Part shown: positions 9,672 through 19,145 of the stretch, in pieces
Layout of the letters: every line of letters begins with the position of its first letter
Position numbering within the stretch: the first letter of the stretch is position 1
Assembly (NCBI GenBank): GCA_015486075.1
Contig: WFSG01000036.1
Span: forward strand, 1 to 64,000
Reading direction: 5' to 3'
Length of the DNA: 64,000 bases
Origin: Deltaproteobacteria bacterium
Lineage (GTDB): Bacteria; Desulfobacterota; Desulfomonilia; UBA1062
The notes under the pieces: model-generated
Told to the model about the DNA's origin: nothing
The model's database searches: none
What the model saw: the letters and a program-made list of their open reading frames with translations, nothing else
Position numbers and translations under genes: made by a program

Positions 9672-10496
9672 CTAGTTTCCCTTAAACCTTGGTTTTCTCT
9701 TCTCAGCAAAGGCCGATGCCGCCTCTGCTAGATCCTCGGATGGTACTATCATGGAGCTTCTTGCTGCAACGTATTCTAGGCCGTCTTCTATGCTCTTGTT
9801 ACGGCAGTAATTTAATACCTCCTTTGCACTCTGCACTGCAAGAGGTGCATTCGAGGCGATCTCAAGGGCCATGTTCTTTGCTGCTTCAAGGAGCTCTTGC
9901 TTGTCCTTGTAAACATGGTTTACAAGGTTAACCTCTTTTGCCCTTGCCGCGGTTATAAACCCGGCTGTAAATGCCAGCTCCCTTGCTATGCCCTGTCCAA
10001 CGATAAGTGGTACCCTCTGAAGGCTTCCTACGTCCGCTACAAAGGCAACACCTGCCTCTCTTAGTGATATCCTTGTATCCTCCGTGGCCAGTCGAATGTC
10101 ACAAGCAGAAGCCAGGTCAAGTCCAGCACCTATGCATAAGCCGTGTATTGCGCAAATAACGGGCTTTGGGCATTTCTCAATACAGCTCATGGTCTCCTGT
10201 AGGCTAGGTATCATTCTAAACAATTTGACCATGGACTTTGCGCTCCTGTTCCAGTTCTTTACCGAGTCGAACTCGCCTACCATGGTTACAAAATCGATCC
10301 CTGCACAGAAATCTTTGCCCTCGGCAGTGATTATACTGACCAGTATGTCGTCGTCCTTGTCAATGTCATTGAAGATCGGGATTATCTCTTTCCATGCATC
10401 TGGGCCCATGGCATTCTTTTTTTCAGGTCTGTTGAGGTAAACCCATGCAATGTGCTTTTCCTTCTCTACCCTGTAGAAATTGTAAGTCTGAACCAC
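9672..10496 (-). CDS. Enoyl-CoA hydratase/isomerase family, dienoyl-CoA isomerase-like
   Basis: A 274-residue crotonase-fold protein. The oxyanion-hole motifs FCAGIDF and HGLCIGAGLDLASACD are intact. The region SLREAGVAFVADVGSLQRVP resembles eukaryotic delta3,5-delta2,4-dienoyl-CoA isomerase (ECH1), where a Glu and a downstream Asp in ADVG shift double bonds; both acidic residues are present here. That suggests handling of polyunsaturated or aromatic-derived acyl-CoAs, but simple hydration is not excluded. A GGAGG site precedes the start. No partner gene adjoins; a 3-hydroxyacyl-CoA dehydrogenase lies near 35 kb. Confidence 0.82.
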   Translation of the reverse strand: MVQTYNFYRVEKEKHIAWVYLNRPEKKNAMGPDAWKEIIPIFNDIDKDDDILVSIITAEGKDFCAGIDFVTMVGEFDSVKNWNRSAKSMVKLFRMIPSLQETMSCIEKCPKPVICAIHGLCIGAGLDLASACDIRLATEDTRISLREAGVAFVADVGSLQRVPLIVGQGIARELAFTAGFITAARAKEVNLVNHVYKDKQELLEAAKNMALEIASNAPLAVQSAKEVLNYCRNKSIEDGLEYVAARSSMIVPSEDLAEAASAFAEKRKPRFKGN

Positions 10497-10633
10497 AACA
10501 ACCTCCTTTTAAGTTAGATCCTACTGAATGTAATATAGAAACATGGATTATGTCAAATACGTTCATAGCTGTGTGTATTGTCTGGGTGTTTAATTGTGCT
10601 AGTCTACTGCAATAAGGTGTATGTGATTTTTGC

Positions 10634-11407
10634 CTAAAACTCAAACCCGGTTTCTACAAATGGTCCTTTGAATGTCACATTGGCATCTATATCCTTTTTA
10701 TCCACATCTGTGTCTTCGTATCTATATCCACCGGTTATGAATAATGGACCCATGACGTTTATTTTAACCCTGCCAATAAGGCTGTACATATGGTCTCCAC
10801 CTAGTGTAATTCCTCTAGCTTCTCCTTCAATTGAAATGTTCTTTACCGGTTTTAACTGTATCGCTGCATAAAGCATGGGAACGGGGACCGTGTAGCTCTT
10901 GGACTCCCTCAGGCTTGTGAGGTATTGCTGTATTTCTGCCTTGAAATCTATTATCCTTAGGTTTAATCCGAGCTCCAAGTTGAGTCTTTTAAGGGTGGCT
11001 GTCTGAAGAAGGGGTATGTTACCAAAAAAAGCAATATCATAATGATGCAATGTAAGCTTGGAATAGAAGGATAGATTCTTCTGGAAGATAATGTTTCCAA
11101 ACTTGAAATCCACTACCTTGTTACCTGTTCCATCAAATTCCATCTGTGTTGCCATGATATATATATTAGGTATAAATATCGGGGTATTAATCTTTAGCCG
11201 TCCCATAACACGGTTTTCGGTATCATACCTGAGGTTTTTCTCTAAGTCTATATTGTCAGTAGGGCTATATTTCTTATAGGCGATAGTCCCTTCAGGGTCT
11301 TGTCTCCAGTAGCTTATAGCTGCCTCCACGCCCATTGCCTGGGTTATGGATGGAACAAGTATTGCGAGAGATATGATAACAGATGTTATTACATTGATAT
11401 GTTTCAT
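10634..11407 (-). CDS. Outer-membrane beta-barrel protein
   Basis: A 257-residue secreted protein with an N-terminal signal peptide (Lys/His start, hydrophobic IISLAILVPSITQAM, cleavage likely after TQA). The mature part alternates polar and hydrophobic residues in about eight strands and ends in Phe (VETGFEF), the usual signature for BAM-mediated insertion. It resembles the small OMPs grouped in TIGR04219, function unknown. A GGGAGG ribosome site precedes the start. It stands alone between two minus-strand genes. Confidence 0.68.
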   Translation of the reverse strand: MKHINVITSVIISLAILVPSITQAMGVEAAISYWRQDPEGTIAYKKYSPTDNIDLEKNLRYDTENRVMGRLKINTPIFIPNIYIMATQMEFDGTGNKVVDFKFGNIIFQKNLSFYSKLTLHHYDIAFFGNIPLLQTATLKRLNLELGLNLRIIDFKAEIQQYLTSLRESKSYTVPVPMLYAAIQLKPVKNISIEGEARGITLGGDHMYSLIGRVKINVMGPLFITGGYRYEDTDVDKKDIDANVTFKGPFVETGFEF

Positions 11408-11492
11408 TGATACCTCCCAGTGAAAGGTGATTTTATTAAGTATCGGTAAGCATTGAGATTAAATTTAACACTAACGTAGATATCTGTCCTAT

Positions 11493-12383
11493 TTATCTCG
11501 CAAGGTGATAATAATCACCTTGCTGTATAATTCTACCCTGTCTCATAAGCTTATCTAGATGTTTTTTTATCATGTTCTTTTCTGATAGGCTTAGATCCCA
11601 AAGACCTTGTATTGTCTTGTGTTTCTTGCCATAAATTATGCCCTCGCGTGTTATTTGCTCTAGGCTCAGGGGTGACTTTCTAAGCAGTTTGAGCAGTTTT
11701 CTTTCTCTTTCCCATATCTTGTCCAGATATTTCTTTATATGCATAGGATTACCGTTGTAGATGCCCTTACCATGCGCAGTGAGGTATATATCTGCATTTA
11801 TTTCCTGCACGCGGTTTAACGAGGTTATGACCTGGTCTAGGTCAGAGTTTACATCCCCGTAATAGGGTCCTGCATCGACCAGGTCTAGGTCTGCAAGATA
11901 AAGTATGCTTTCTTTTGGAAAGAGAAGGCAGCAATGACCAGGTGTATGACCCGGAGTGTGAATAACCTCTGCATGGGTCTCGCCGAAGTCGAGGATATCT
12001 CCATCTTTTAAGAGCCTATCCGGTTCTCTTGGCATGTAATGACAGACATTCTCAAGGAACTCTTTCCACAGAGCTTTCTCTGTCTCATTTAGGTCATACA
12101 GGGCTATTAGGTTTCTTATGTCCCTGAATACCGGTGCATCCCCTTCGTGCACCCAGAGCTGTGAATCGGGAAAGAGATAATTGTACATCATGTGGTCTTC
12201 GTGGCCATGGCTGGTAATTATGACTTTTATCTCTGTCTCAGACTTTATTTTCTTGAGCATATCTTTTTTACTTGAAGCATCTATGAGGCAGGGTGAACTG
12301 CTGTCGATGAACACAGTATGGCAATGGGGATAAGAACCGCCTTTTATAAACTTGATACAGCCTTTCTGGAAATCAAAGTACAT
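11493..12383 (-). CDS. Metallo-beta-lactamase-fold hydrolase
   Basis: A 296-residue MBL-fold protein with the metal motif TSHGHEDHMM (HxHxDH) near residue 58 and the second histidine in HTPGHTPGHC. An Asp ligand probably lies in YLADLDLVD and a final His in LTAHGKG. The last 90 residues look helical with a winged-helix character (LLRKSPLSLEQITREG), an arrangement seen in glyoxalase-II-like and LACTB2-like hydrolases. Substrate unknown. It diverges from nadE across 220 bases in which I see no gene. Confidence 0.8.
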   Translation of the reverse strand: MYFDFQKGCIKFIKGGSYPHCHTVFIDSSSPCLIDASSKKDMLKKIKSETEIKVIITSHGHEDHMMYNYLFPDSQLWVHEGDAPVFRDIRNLIALYDLNETEKALWKEFLENVCHYMPREPDRLLKDGDILDFGETHAEVIHTPGHTPGHCCLLFPKESILYLADLDLVDAGPYYGDVNSDLDQVITSLNRVQEINADIYLTAHGKGIYNGNPMHIKKYLDKIWERERKLLKLLRKSPLSLEQITREGIIYGKKHKTIQGLWDLSLSEKNMIKKHLDKLMRQGRIIQQGDYYHLAR

Positions 12384-12605
12384 GGTCGTCCCATAACCTT
12401 AATTTTGTTGTTTGATTGTACCATCCTATATTTTAGACAGAAAGTCCTTTATTGCCTGGTGGAAAGAGCATGTGAAGAAATACCCTGGCAAGATATCTAC
12501 TAACTATGAGACATACTGTGAATCTACTCCTTGCCCTCTTGGTACCCTATGTGATACCCTGTATCTGGAGTAAAGATGGTGGAGGGGGAGGGCATTTAGA
12601 ACCTT

Positions 12606-14711
12606 TTGGCTGATGACCTAAGCTGGGTAGGCATATGGATGGGTAAGATGCAAGGACAGGGCGAAGAGTTCTTCAATCTTTATAATCATTCTTTTATACG
12701 AGTTGCTGTGTGCATACCTGAAGTAAGGGTGGCAGACCCTGATTTTAACACTGAGAAAACCCTTGAGCTTATACATAGGGCAGCAGAAGGCAAGGCTATA
12801 TTGGCTATATTCCCAGAACTAGGGTTGTCCGGATATTCGGATGAAGACCTGTTTCAACAGGACGCGCTCCTATTCTCCGTAGAAAAGGCCATTGGTGAAC
12901 TCCTGGATGCAACTCGCGATATAAATATGATAATCGTGGTGGGAGCACCTCTAAGGATTGGGCATGGTCTGTACAATTGTGCTGTTGTTATGCACAGGGG
13001 TAAGATACTTGGTATCCCTGTGAAGACTTATCTTCCCAACTACAGGGAGTTCTACGAGAGAAGACAGTTCAGATCCTCAAGCGAACTTGTGGTTGACAGA
13101 ATGGTACTCTGTGGCCAGGGAGATATCCCTGTAGGATCCAATCTTATATTTGACGTGAGGAATATACCCGGGTTCTCACTGTTCGTTGAGATATGCGAGG
13201 ACGTATGGGTGCCAATACCGCCTTCAAGCTATGCCTGCCTCGCAGGTGCAACGGTCATAGCCAATCTATCTGCCTCCAATATAACGGTTGGCAAAGATGA
13301 ATATCGCCATTCGTTAGCATCCAACCAATCGGCAAGGTGCGTAGCTGCATACCTATATGCAGCTGCAGGGCCTGGAGAATCAACAACGGATCTTGCCTGG
13401 GATGGACATGCGATCATATATGAAAATGGGAACCTCATAGGTGAGTCCAGGAGATTTTCCTTTGAACCACAGGTTGTTATAAGTGAAATAGACCTTGGCA
13501 GGCTGGTGCAGGACAGGATGAGACTTACCAGCTTTGCATCCAGCATAGAGGCACACAAGGACGATGTTAAGGCGTTCAGACACGTGGAGCTGGATATCGA
13601 TGTTCCCAAGGGGAAGATGCTCCTTAATAGGGATGTATCAAGATTTCCATACGTTCCTACAGACCCCATGCTCAGGGACAAGAGATGCTACGAGGTTTAC
13701 AACATACAGGTTCAGGGCCTTGCCAAGAGACTACAATCAACAGGTATTAAAAACGTTGTTATAGGTGTCTCAGGTGGCCTGGATTCAACACATGCTCTTA
13801 TAGTATGTGCAAGGACAATGGATGTTCTTGGCTACCCGCGTTCAAACATAAAGGCTTTTACAATGCCGGGCTTTGCTACATCACAAAAGACGTACAAAAA
13901 TGCCCTCAGGCTCATGGAGGTCCTAGGTGTTGATGCAGGTGAGATAGATATAAGGCCCAGCTGCCTCCAGATGATGAAGGACATAGGCCATCCCTTTGCA
14001 GAGGGCAGGGAGGTTTACGACACCACCTTTGAGAATATACAGGCCGGTGAGAGGACGTCACACCTCTTCAGGATTGCTAACATGAGGGATGGGCTAGTTG
14101 TCGGAACGAGTGACCTAAGCGAACTTGCCCTTGGGTGGTGTACATACGGGGTTGGTGACCACATGTCGCATTACAGTGTCAATGCAAGCGTTCCCAAGAC
14201 CCTAATCCTATACGTTATAAGGTGGGTCATGGAAAAGAATATCTTGGGCGGCCAGACATCGGACTGCCTAAAGGATATTGTAGACACAGAAATAAGCCCT
14301 GAGCTCATACCAGGTACAGAGGGAGACCAGCCTTCTCAGAAGACTGAAGACTTCATAGGCCCATACGAACTTCAGGATTTTAATAATTACTACTTTACAA
14401 GGCTTGGCTACATGCCTTCAAAAATAGCCTTCATGGCCTACTGTGCATGGAGAGACCGGGCACGTGGTACATGGCCAGACGTGCCTGAGGCCAAGCAACA
14501 CAGTTATACGATTTCCGAGATAAAGAAGTGGCTTGCTGTATACATACACAGGTTCTTCGGCCTGAGCCAGTTTAAGAGATCATGCATCCCCAATGCACCT
14601 AAGGTGGGTTCTGGTGGCTCCCTTTCTCCAAGGGGAGATTATAGAGCACCGAGCGATAGCGTGGACAATGCGTGGATGTCTGATCTGGATAATATCCCGG
14701 ATGAGGATTAG
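12606..14711 (+). CDS. nadE: Glutamine-dependent NAD+ synthetase
   Basis: A two-domain enzyme making NAD+ from deamido-NAD+, ATP and glutamine. The N-terminal nitrilase-type glutaminase carries Glu in FPELGLSGYS, Lys in GIPVKTYLPNYREFYERRQF and Cys in VEICEDVW. The C-terminal synthetase has the ATP pyrophosphatase loop SGGLDST and GTSDLSELALGW. The order and the FVRVAVC-like opening match the roughly 680-residue mycobacterial-type NadE. The longest frame starts at TTG 12606, 13 bases after a GGGGGAGGG run. In-frame ATGs at 12639 or 12648 give a length closer to the family and are equally possible. Monocistronic. Confidence 0.93.
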   Translation: MADDLSWVGIWMGKMQGQGEEFFNLYNHSFIRVAVCIPEVRVADPDFNTEKTLELIHRAAEGKAILAIFPELGLSGYSDEDLFQQDALLFSVEKAIGELLDATRDINMIIVVGAPLRIGHGLYNCAVVMHRGKILGIPVKTYLPNYREFYERRQFRSSSELVVDRMVLCGQGDIPVGSNLIFDVRNIPGFSLFVEICEDVWVPIPPSSYACLAGATVIANLSASNITVGKDEYRHSLASNQSARCVAAYLYAAAGPGESTTDLAWDGHAIIYENGNLIGESRRFSFEPQVVISEIDLGRLVQDRMRLTSFASSIEAHKDDVKAFRHVELDIDVPKGKMLLNRDVSRFPYVPTDPMLRDKRCYEVYNIQVQGLAKRLQSTGIKNVVIGVSGGLDSTHALIVCARTMDVLGYPRSNIKAFTMPGFATSQKTYKNALRLMEVLGVDAGEIDIRPSCLQMMKDIGHPFAEGREVYDTTFENIQAGERTSHLFRIANMRDGLVVGTSDLSELALGWCTYGVGDHMSHYSVNASVPKTLILYVIRWVMEKNILGGQTSDCLKDIVDTEISPELIPGTEGDQPSQKTEDFIGPYELQDFNNYYFTRLGYMPSKIAFMAYCAWRDRARGTWPDVPEAKQHSYTISEIKKWLAVYIHRFFGLSQFKRSCIPNAPKVGSGGSLSPRGDYRAPSDSVDNAWMSDLDNIPDED

Positions 14712-14898
14712 CTGCTTGCCCTTAAACTTCCATGGAGGGTAAGACAATCTCATTTGCATGGTTGTATAAGTGTTGTTAAAGACAGGTTGATGATTATCCG
14801 ATTATTATAAGTGGGACTTTGCAGGATGGGTATAATGAGTCAGTCATGTAAAGGCTCTGGGCTACTAGGGCCCATTAGTTTACCTGGGAGAAAAGTAG

Positions 14899-15705
14899 AT
14901 GGCAAAGCGTAGTCGTGAGCCAAAAGAGGCCAAGGACCAATCTGTAAGCGAACTTCTTAAGAATACGGATGCCCTGAAAGATTGCATTGATAAGGAAAAA
15001 GGCCATGTTATAGATCAGATAGAGAAATTCATGGATACACTGAAAGATGCAGTGGTGGCTCTATCTCTGGGAGACCTCGACGAGGCAAGAAAGAAGGTGA
15101 GCGAGTTATCTTACCTGGCATCTTCCAAGCTTTTCAGGGGTGTGGGAGAGGTTGCAAAAGACCTGCATAATTCTATAAGGGAAATACAGGATACAGTAGA
15201 ACCTATCATAGCCAGGTTGGCAGAAGAAGATGATGTGAGTCTCTCTGGCAAACTAGCATATGCTTCGTCCCTTGTGAAGGATGCATCTGATAAGACACTG
15301 GACCTGCTCTTCAAAAGGCAGGAAGTGGCAATGGCCGATAAGGTCATCTTTAAAGAGATCGAGGAACTAGTAGAAAAAGGTGATATAGACAATGCAAAGG
15401 CAGGCTTGAGAGCCCTTAAGATACACAATGACGAGATTATTGACGACCTGAACAAGATAAGTGAATTGCAGATACACTCTGACCTTGTTGACCAGCTTGT
15501 GAGAAAGGTGACCAGCCTTCTGGATAGTGTAGAAGAGAGGCTGGTTAGAATAATCAAGAAGTATGGCAAGGACATGGTTAGCAAACAAGGGATTCCTAGG
15601 CAAGAAAAGAAAAACATTCTACGTGGTCCGTCAATAGGGACAGAGAATTCGGTTGCCAAATCCCAGGACGATGTTGATAAGCTCCTAGAGACATTAGGGA
15701 TATAG
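14899..15705 (+). CDS. cheZ: Divergent CheZ-type CheY-P phosphatase
   Basis: A 268-residue, almost wholly helical protein. The last 14 residues, SQDDVDKLLETLGI (255-268), match the CheZ C-terminal peptide that docks on CheY (SQDQVDDLLDSLGF in E. coli). The preceding ILRGPSIGTENSV corresponds to LLNGPQVDTSKAG. DLVDQLVRK (195-203) aligns with DLTGQVIKR, so Asp195 and Gln199 correspond to the catalytic pair D143/Q147. KLAYASSLVKDASDKTLDL resembles the hairpin helix region of CheZ. About 55 residues precede the E. coli start point. The start has GGGAGAA upstream. No chemotaxis or flagellar gene is nearby. Alignments are by eye; the residue correspondence is my inference. Confidence 0.83.
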   Translation: MAKRSREPKEAKDQSVSELLKNTDALKDCIDKEKGHVIDQIEKFMDTLKDAVVALSLGDLDEARKKVSELSYLASSKLFRGVGEVAKDLHNSIREIQDTVEPIIARLAEEDDVSLSGKLAYASSLVKDASDKTLDLLFKRQEVAMADKVIFKEIEELVEKGDIDNAKAGLRALKIHNDEIIDDLNKISELQIHSDLVDQLVRKVTSLLDSVEERLVRIIKKYGKDMVSKQGIPRQEKKNILRGPSIGTENSVAKSQDDVDKLLETLGI

Positions 15706-15750
15706 TCTTATTATGGATTATTAAAGCCACATGGGTTATTAGTTTTTCTG

Positions 15751-16752
15751 ATGCGTCCCTCTTTTATACCAAGGTTGGTAAATGGCCCCCTGTTTGATCC
15801 TTTGGTGTACGTGAGGATTCTCAACGAGAGAAAAGCGCTCCTTTTCGACTGTGGACACTTTCTTTCCATTACACCAAGGGAGCTCTTGCTGCTGGACGGT
15901 ATATATATAAGTCATGCACATATGGATCATTTCATGGGTTTTGATTACGTATTGCGATCCATACTGCACAGGCAGACACCGCTTCACGTATACGGGCCTG
16001 AGGGTATCACGGGTAAGGTACTATCAAAGCTCCATGCATACTCCTGGAACCTTGCCAGAGATTATAGCCTTGTAGTACATATAAGGGAAATAAGAGAAGG
16101 CTCGGCAATGTCCACATCGGCGAGCCTGTGTACGGGTTTTAAAGACTACAAGACAGAGGAATACAAAATAGATCCCTGTTGTGTGATAAGCAGTGATCCT
16201 AGGTACAGGGTGAAATCAGTAGTACTTGACCATAATATACCATGCCTTGCGTTTACGCTGGAGGAAAATGCCCATGTCAATATCAGGGGGGAGATGCTGC
16301 ATAGACTTGGATATGTTTCCGGGCCATGGCTAGGTAGGCTCAAGGAGTGCGTGCTTACGGGTGACATTCAGTCCAACATAGAGGTGAATACCCTAAAGGG
16401 GAAGTTTTCGAAAAAGGTAAGTGACTTGGTTGACGAGATTGTTATTGTTTCTCCTGGTCAGAAGGTTGCGTACATTGCGGACATCAGGTATTCATATGAA
16501 AATATCGATAGGCTAAGAACCATTGCCTCGGGCGTAGATATCCTTTTCATAGAGGCTTTCTATCTAGATGAAATGAGAAACGAGGCAAACAAAAAAGGCC
16601 ATCTTACTGCTTATCAGGCAGGGTCTATAGCGAGAATGCTGGGAGCCAAGAAAGTATTACCCATGCATGTATCACCAAGGTATCATGCCAGATTGAAAGA
16701 AATAATGGAAGAGGTCCAAAATGCGTACAGCTTAGTCGCTGATTCTGGTTGA
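15751..16752 (+). CDS. RNase Z-like metallo-beta-lactamase hydrolase
   Basis: A 333-residue MBL-fold protein close to the RNase Z group. It carries ISHAHMDHFMG (HxHxDH) near residue 52, a metal-bridging Asp probably in VAYIADIRY, and a C-terminal HLTAYQAGSIARMLGAKK followed by LPMHVSPRY, corresponding to the RNase Z helix and its final metal His. The N-terminal DCGHFLSIT replaces the usual DCGEGTQRQ. Tail length and details differ from canonical tRNase Z, so a role in tRNA 3' maturation is possible but not shown. It starts 45 bases after cheZ. Confidence 0.75.
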   Translation: MRPSFIPRLVNGPLFDPLVYVRILNERKALLFDCGHFLSITPRELLLLDGIYISHAHMDHFMGFDYVLRSILHRQTPLHVYGPEGITGKVLSKLHAYSWNLARDYSLVVHIREIREGSAMSTSASLCTGFKDYKTEEYKIDPCCVISSDPRYRVKSVVLDHNIPCLAFTLEENAHVNIRGEMLHRLGYVSGPWLGRLKECVLTGDIQSNIEVNTLKGKFSKKVSDLVDEIVIVSPGQKVAYIADIRYSYENIDRLRTIASGVDILFIEAFYLDEMRNEANKKGHLTAYQAGSIARMLGAKKVLPMHVSPRYHARLKEIMEEVQNAYSLVADSG

Positions 16753-16803
16753 AAAACATCTGGGCATGGGTTATGTGCATTGGATTCGCATATTGGAGGA
16801 GCT

Positions 16804-17352
16804 ATGAAGTTTATTGAGGCAGATCTCAATGGTGCATTTATAATAGAACCGGTCGTTTACTCTGATAATAGAGGTTTTTTCATGGAAACCTACAATCGAA
16901 GGGTGTTCAAAGACCATGGTCTTAATGTAGAATTCGTACAGGATAACCAGTCCTTGTCTGAAAGGAAAGGGGTTATTCGTGGACTTCATTTCCAGTATCC
17001 TCCGTACGATCAGGCAAAATTAGTGCGTGTGGTATCAGGTAGGGTACTTGACGTGATAGTTGACATGAGGAAAAGTTCTCCCACGCGGGGCAAATGGTTC
17101 TCGATTGAACTCTCCAGCGATAACAAGAGGATACTCTTTGTTCCTAGCGGCTTTGCCCATGGCTTTTGTACACTTGAAGATAATAGCGTTGTCCTATATA
17201 AGGTTGACAAGTTCTACAATCCGAGTGCAGAGGCAGGAATTAGATGGGATGACAACAATCTCGGCATAAGGTGGCCCGTGCAAGTGCCTGTGATGTCTGA
17301 CAAAGACAGGACCCTACCCATGCTTAAAGATATTGGTTTTGTATTCCCGTAG
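16804..17352 (+). CDS. rfbC: dTDP-4-dehydrorhamnose 3,5-epimerase
   Basis: A 182-residue cupin-fold epimerase of dTDP-L-rhamnose synthesis. The catalytic His lies in GVIRGLHFQYPP and the Tyr in VLYKVDKFYNP, and FVPSGFAHGF is the conserved core. The ATG at 16804 is chosen because GGAGGA (16795-16800) lies just upstream; a longer in-frame TTG at 16780 would place that site inside the gene. rfbA, rfbB and rfbD are not in this window. Confidence 0.94.
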   Translation: MKFIEADLNGAFIIEPVVYSDNRGFFMETYNRRVFKDHGLNVEFVQDNQSLSERKGVIRGLHFQYPPYDQAKLVRVVSGRVLDVIVDMRKSSPTRGKWFSIELSSDNKRILFVPSGFAHGFCTLEDNSVVLYKVDKFYNPSAEAGIRWDDNNLGIRWPVQVPVMSDKDRTLPMLKDIGFVFP

Positions 17353-17449
17353 AAAGATTGATCATGTATACTTTACTTGTCTCTGGTCATAGTGACACGG
17401 TTCAATCGTTTGTTGACTTTGGACTGTATTCGTTGTTTATGAAACACAT

Positions 17450-18091
17450 ATGATACTTGTAGTCAGTGGAGGGGAGCCACCATCCAAGAAAAGTTTAAGA
17501 AGGCTCTCAGAACAGTCCGAGCTTGTAGTTGCTGCAGATATCGGAGCAATGTACTGCCTTGATGCAGAGATTACTCCAGATGTGGTAATAGGAGACATGG
17601 ATTCCTTGGCCGCCGATCTGGTCCAGAGACTTAGGACAGACGGTGTAGAGATTATTTCATACCCCAAGGATAAGGATGAGACAGACACCTTGCTTGCCCT
17701 TGATTATGCTATAGAGAGGCATGGGAAGGACATAATAATATTATCAGGGCTTGGTAACAGGTTCGATCATAGCATCGCAAACCTGCATCTTTTGTACAGG
17801 GCCCTTAGGCGTGGTTCAAGGGCATCCATACTAACATCCATGCATTATATATTCCTCGTGGACTCTGAACGTTATATTGAAGGCAAGAAAGGCCATACTG
17901 TCTCTTTCCTGCCACTTACCGAGAAGGTTGAAGGTATTGATCTAGATGGTTTTAAGTATGATGTAAAATCAGCTATAATGGAGATTGGATTTCCTTATGG
18001 TGTGAGTAATGTTATCCTCGGGGAAAGGGCGTTTGTGAGGGTAAAGACAGGCGTTCTCATGGCTGTTGTATCTCTTAGAGAAGACGTATAG
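17450..18091 (+). CDS. Thiamine pyrophosphokinase
   Basis: A 213-residue enzyme transferring pyrophosphate from ATP to thiamine to form the active cofactor. Diagnostic motifs are present in order: VVIGDMDSL (substrate Asp pair), YPKDKDETDT near residue 75, and GLGNRFDHSIANLHLL near 105. The C-terminal thiamine-binding sheet follows. The length matches the bacterial ThiN/YloS type. No thiamine riboswitch is evident upstream. Confidence 0.92.
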   Translation: MILVVSGGEPPSKKSLRRLSEQSELVVAADIGAMYCLDAEITPDVVIGDMDSLAADLVQRLRTDGVEIISYPKDKDETDTLLALDYAIERHGKDIIILSGLGNRFDHSIANLHLLYRALRRGSRASILTSMHYIFLVDSERYIEGKKGHTVSFLPLTEKVEGIDLDGFKYDVKSAIMEIGFPYGVSNVILGERAFVRVKTGVLMAVVSLREDV

Positions 18092-18207
18092 GGAACAAGG
18101 TTCTGCTGCAAACCGAATTGTGGTGACAGTCAATAGAAATGATGTTAATTTCCCAGGCTAAGTATTAATAGGATATGATTTTAAATATACCAGGAAGGGA
18201 GGATGTT

Positions 18208-19128
18208 TTGAAAAGGTTAATTGTAGCTATGATTGCCGTAGCAGTACTGGCAGGGGCGTGTACACAGGGTAACAAGTCAAAGGATATGAAGTCCGCACAC
18301 AACAACGCTTCGCTCACAAGTCAGGCTGAAAAAGGTGGGAATGTCCTAGCCAGGGTCGGGGATGACGTTATCTACGAAAAGGATATAGACATGCTCTTAT
18401 CGCATATACCTAAACAGTACCGTGATAAATATTCCACTCCAAGGGCAAAGATGGAGATAGTGTCCAATCTTGTCGACGTTAAACTCCTGGCATGGGAGGC
18501 AAAACAGGAAGGTCTGGATAAAAAGCCTGATTTCAAGCTAAGGATGAAGTATTTTGAAGATCAGATGCTGGCAAAGGAACTGGAGAACAAGGTGTCAGAA
18601 GGTATCAAGGTAAGTGATGCCGATATCAGAGACTACTATAATAAGCACAAAGAGAGGTTCGCTACAGGTCCCAGGGTAAAGGTCAAAGAGATACTTGTAA
18701 AAACAAAGCTAGAGGCAGAGAGAATACTTAAAAGGATAAAGAAAGGTGAAGATTTCGCAGCCCTTGCAAAGAAGTATTCCAAGGATCCGTCTGCTAAAAG
18801 GGGTGGGGACATAGGTTGGATAACCAGGACTAGCACTAAGAATCTTTCTCCATTTGAGAAGGTGGCCTTTTCCCTCAAGAAGGGGGCAGTAAGCGGTGCG
18901 ATTAAGACATCGATGGGTTACCAGATTATAAAGGTAGAAGACAAGCAACCTCCAAAGATCAGGACACTTGAAGAGGTGCGGGACCCAATAAAAAGGATGA
19001 TACAGATGGAAAAAGAAGGCAAAGCTATATCAGATCTTAAAGCCGAGATAAGTAAAAAGGTCCGCGTGGAGATAAACAGAAATTATTTCAAACCCGAGGG
19101 AAAGGATTTGCATAAGAAAAGCAAATAA
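18208..19128 (+). CDS. Parvulin-type peptidyl-prolyl isomerase lipoprotein
   Basis: A 306-residue periplasmic foldase of the SurA/PrsA kind. The start at TTG 18208 is favoured by AGGAAGGGAGG (18192-18202) and by the ideal lipoprotein signal it gives: MKRL, a hydrophobic core, then LAGAC with the lipidated Cys at about residue 18. A longer ATG frame from 18175 lacks both. A SurA-N-like helical part (about 60-140) precedes one PpiC domain with GPRVKVKEILVKTK, YSKDPSAKRGGDIGW and KTSMGYQIIKVED. It is 17 bases upstream of gspF, so it probably helps assemble the secretion apparatus or its substrates. Confidence 0.88.
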   Translation: MKRLIVAMIAVAVLAGACTQGNKSKDMKSAHNNASLTSQAEKGGNVLARVGDDVIYEKDIDMLLSHIPKQYRDKYSTPRAKMEIVSNLVDVKLLAWEAKQEGLDKKPDFKLRMKYFEDQMLAKELENKVSEGIKVSDADIRDYYNKHKERFATGPRVKVKEILVKTKLEAERILKRIKKGEDFAALAKKYSKDPSAKRGGDIGWITRTSTKNLSPFEKVAFSLKKGAVSGAIKTSMGYQIIKVEDKQPPKIRTLEEVRDPIKRMIQMEKEGKAISDLKAEISKKVRVEINRNYFKPEGKDLHKKSK

Positions 19129-19145
19129 TGACCAAGGGGTAAGGG

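Noticed and set aside
13229..13681. 150-codon frame antisense to nadE
   Set aside because: Serine-rich shadow of a well-supported gene on the plus strand.
15111..15659. 182-codon frame antisense to cheZ
   Set aside because: Serine/leucine-rich shadow; the plus-strand protein matches CheZ.
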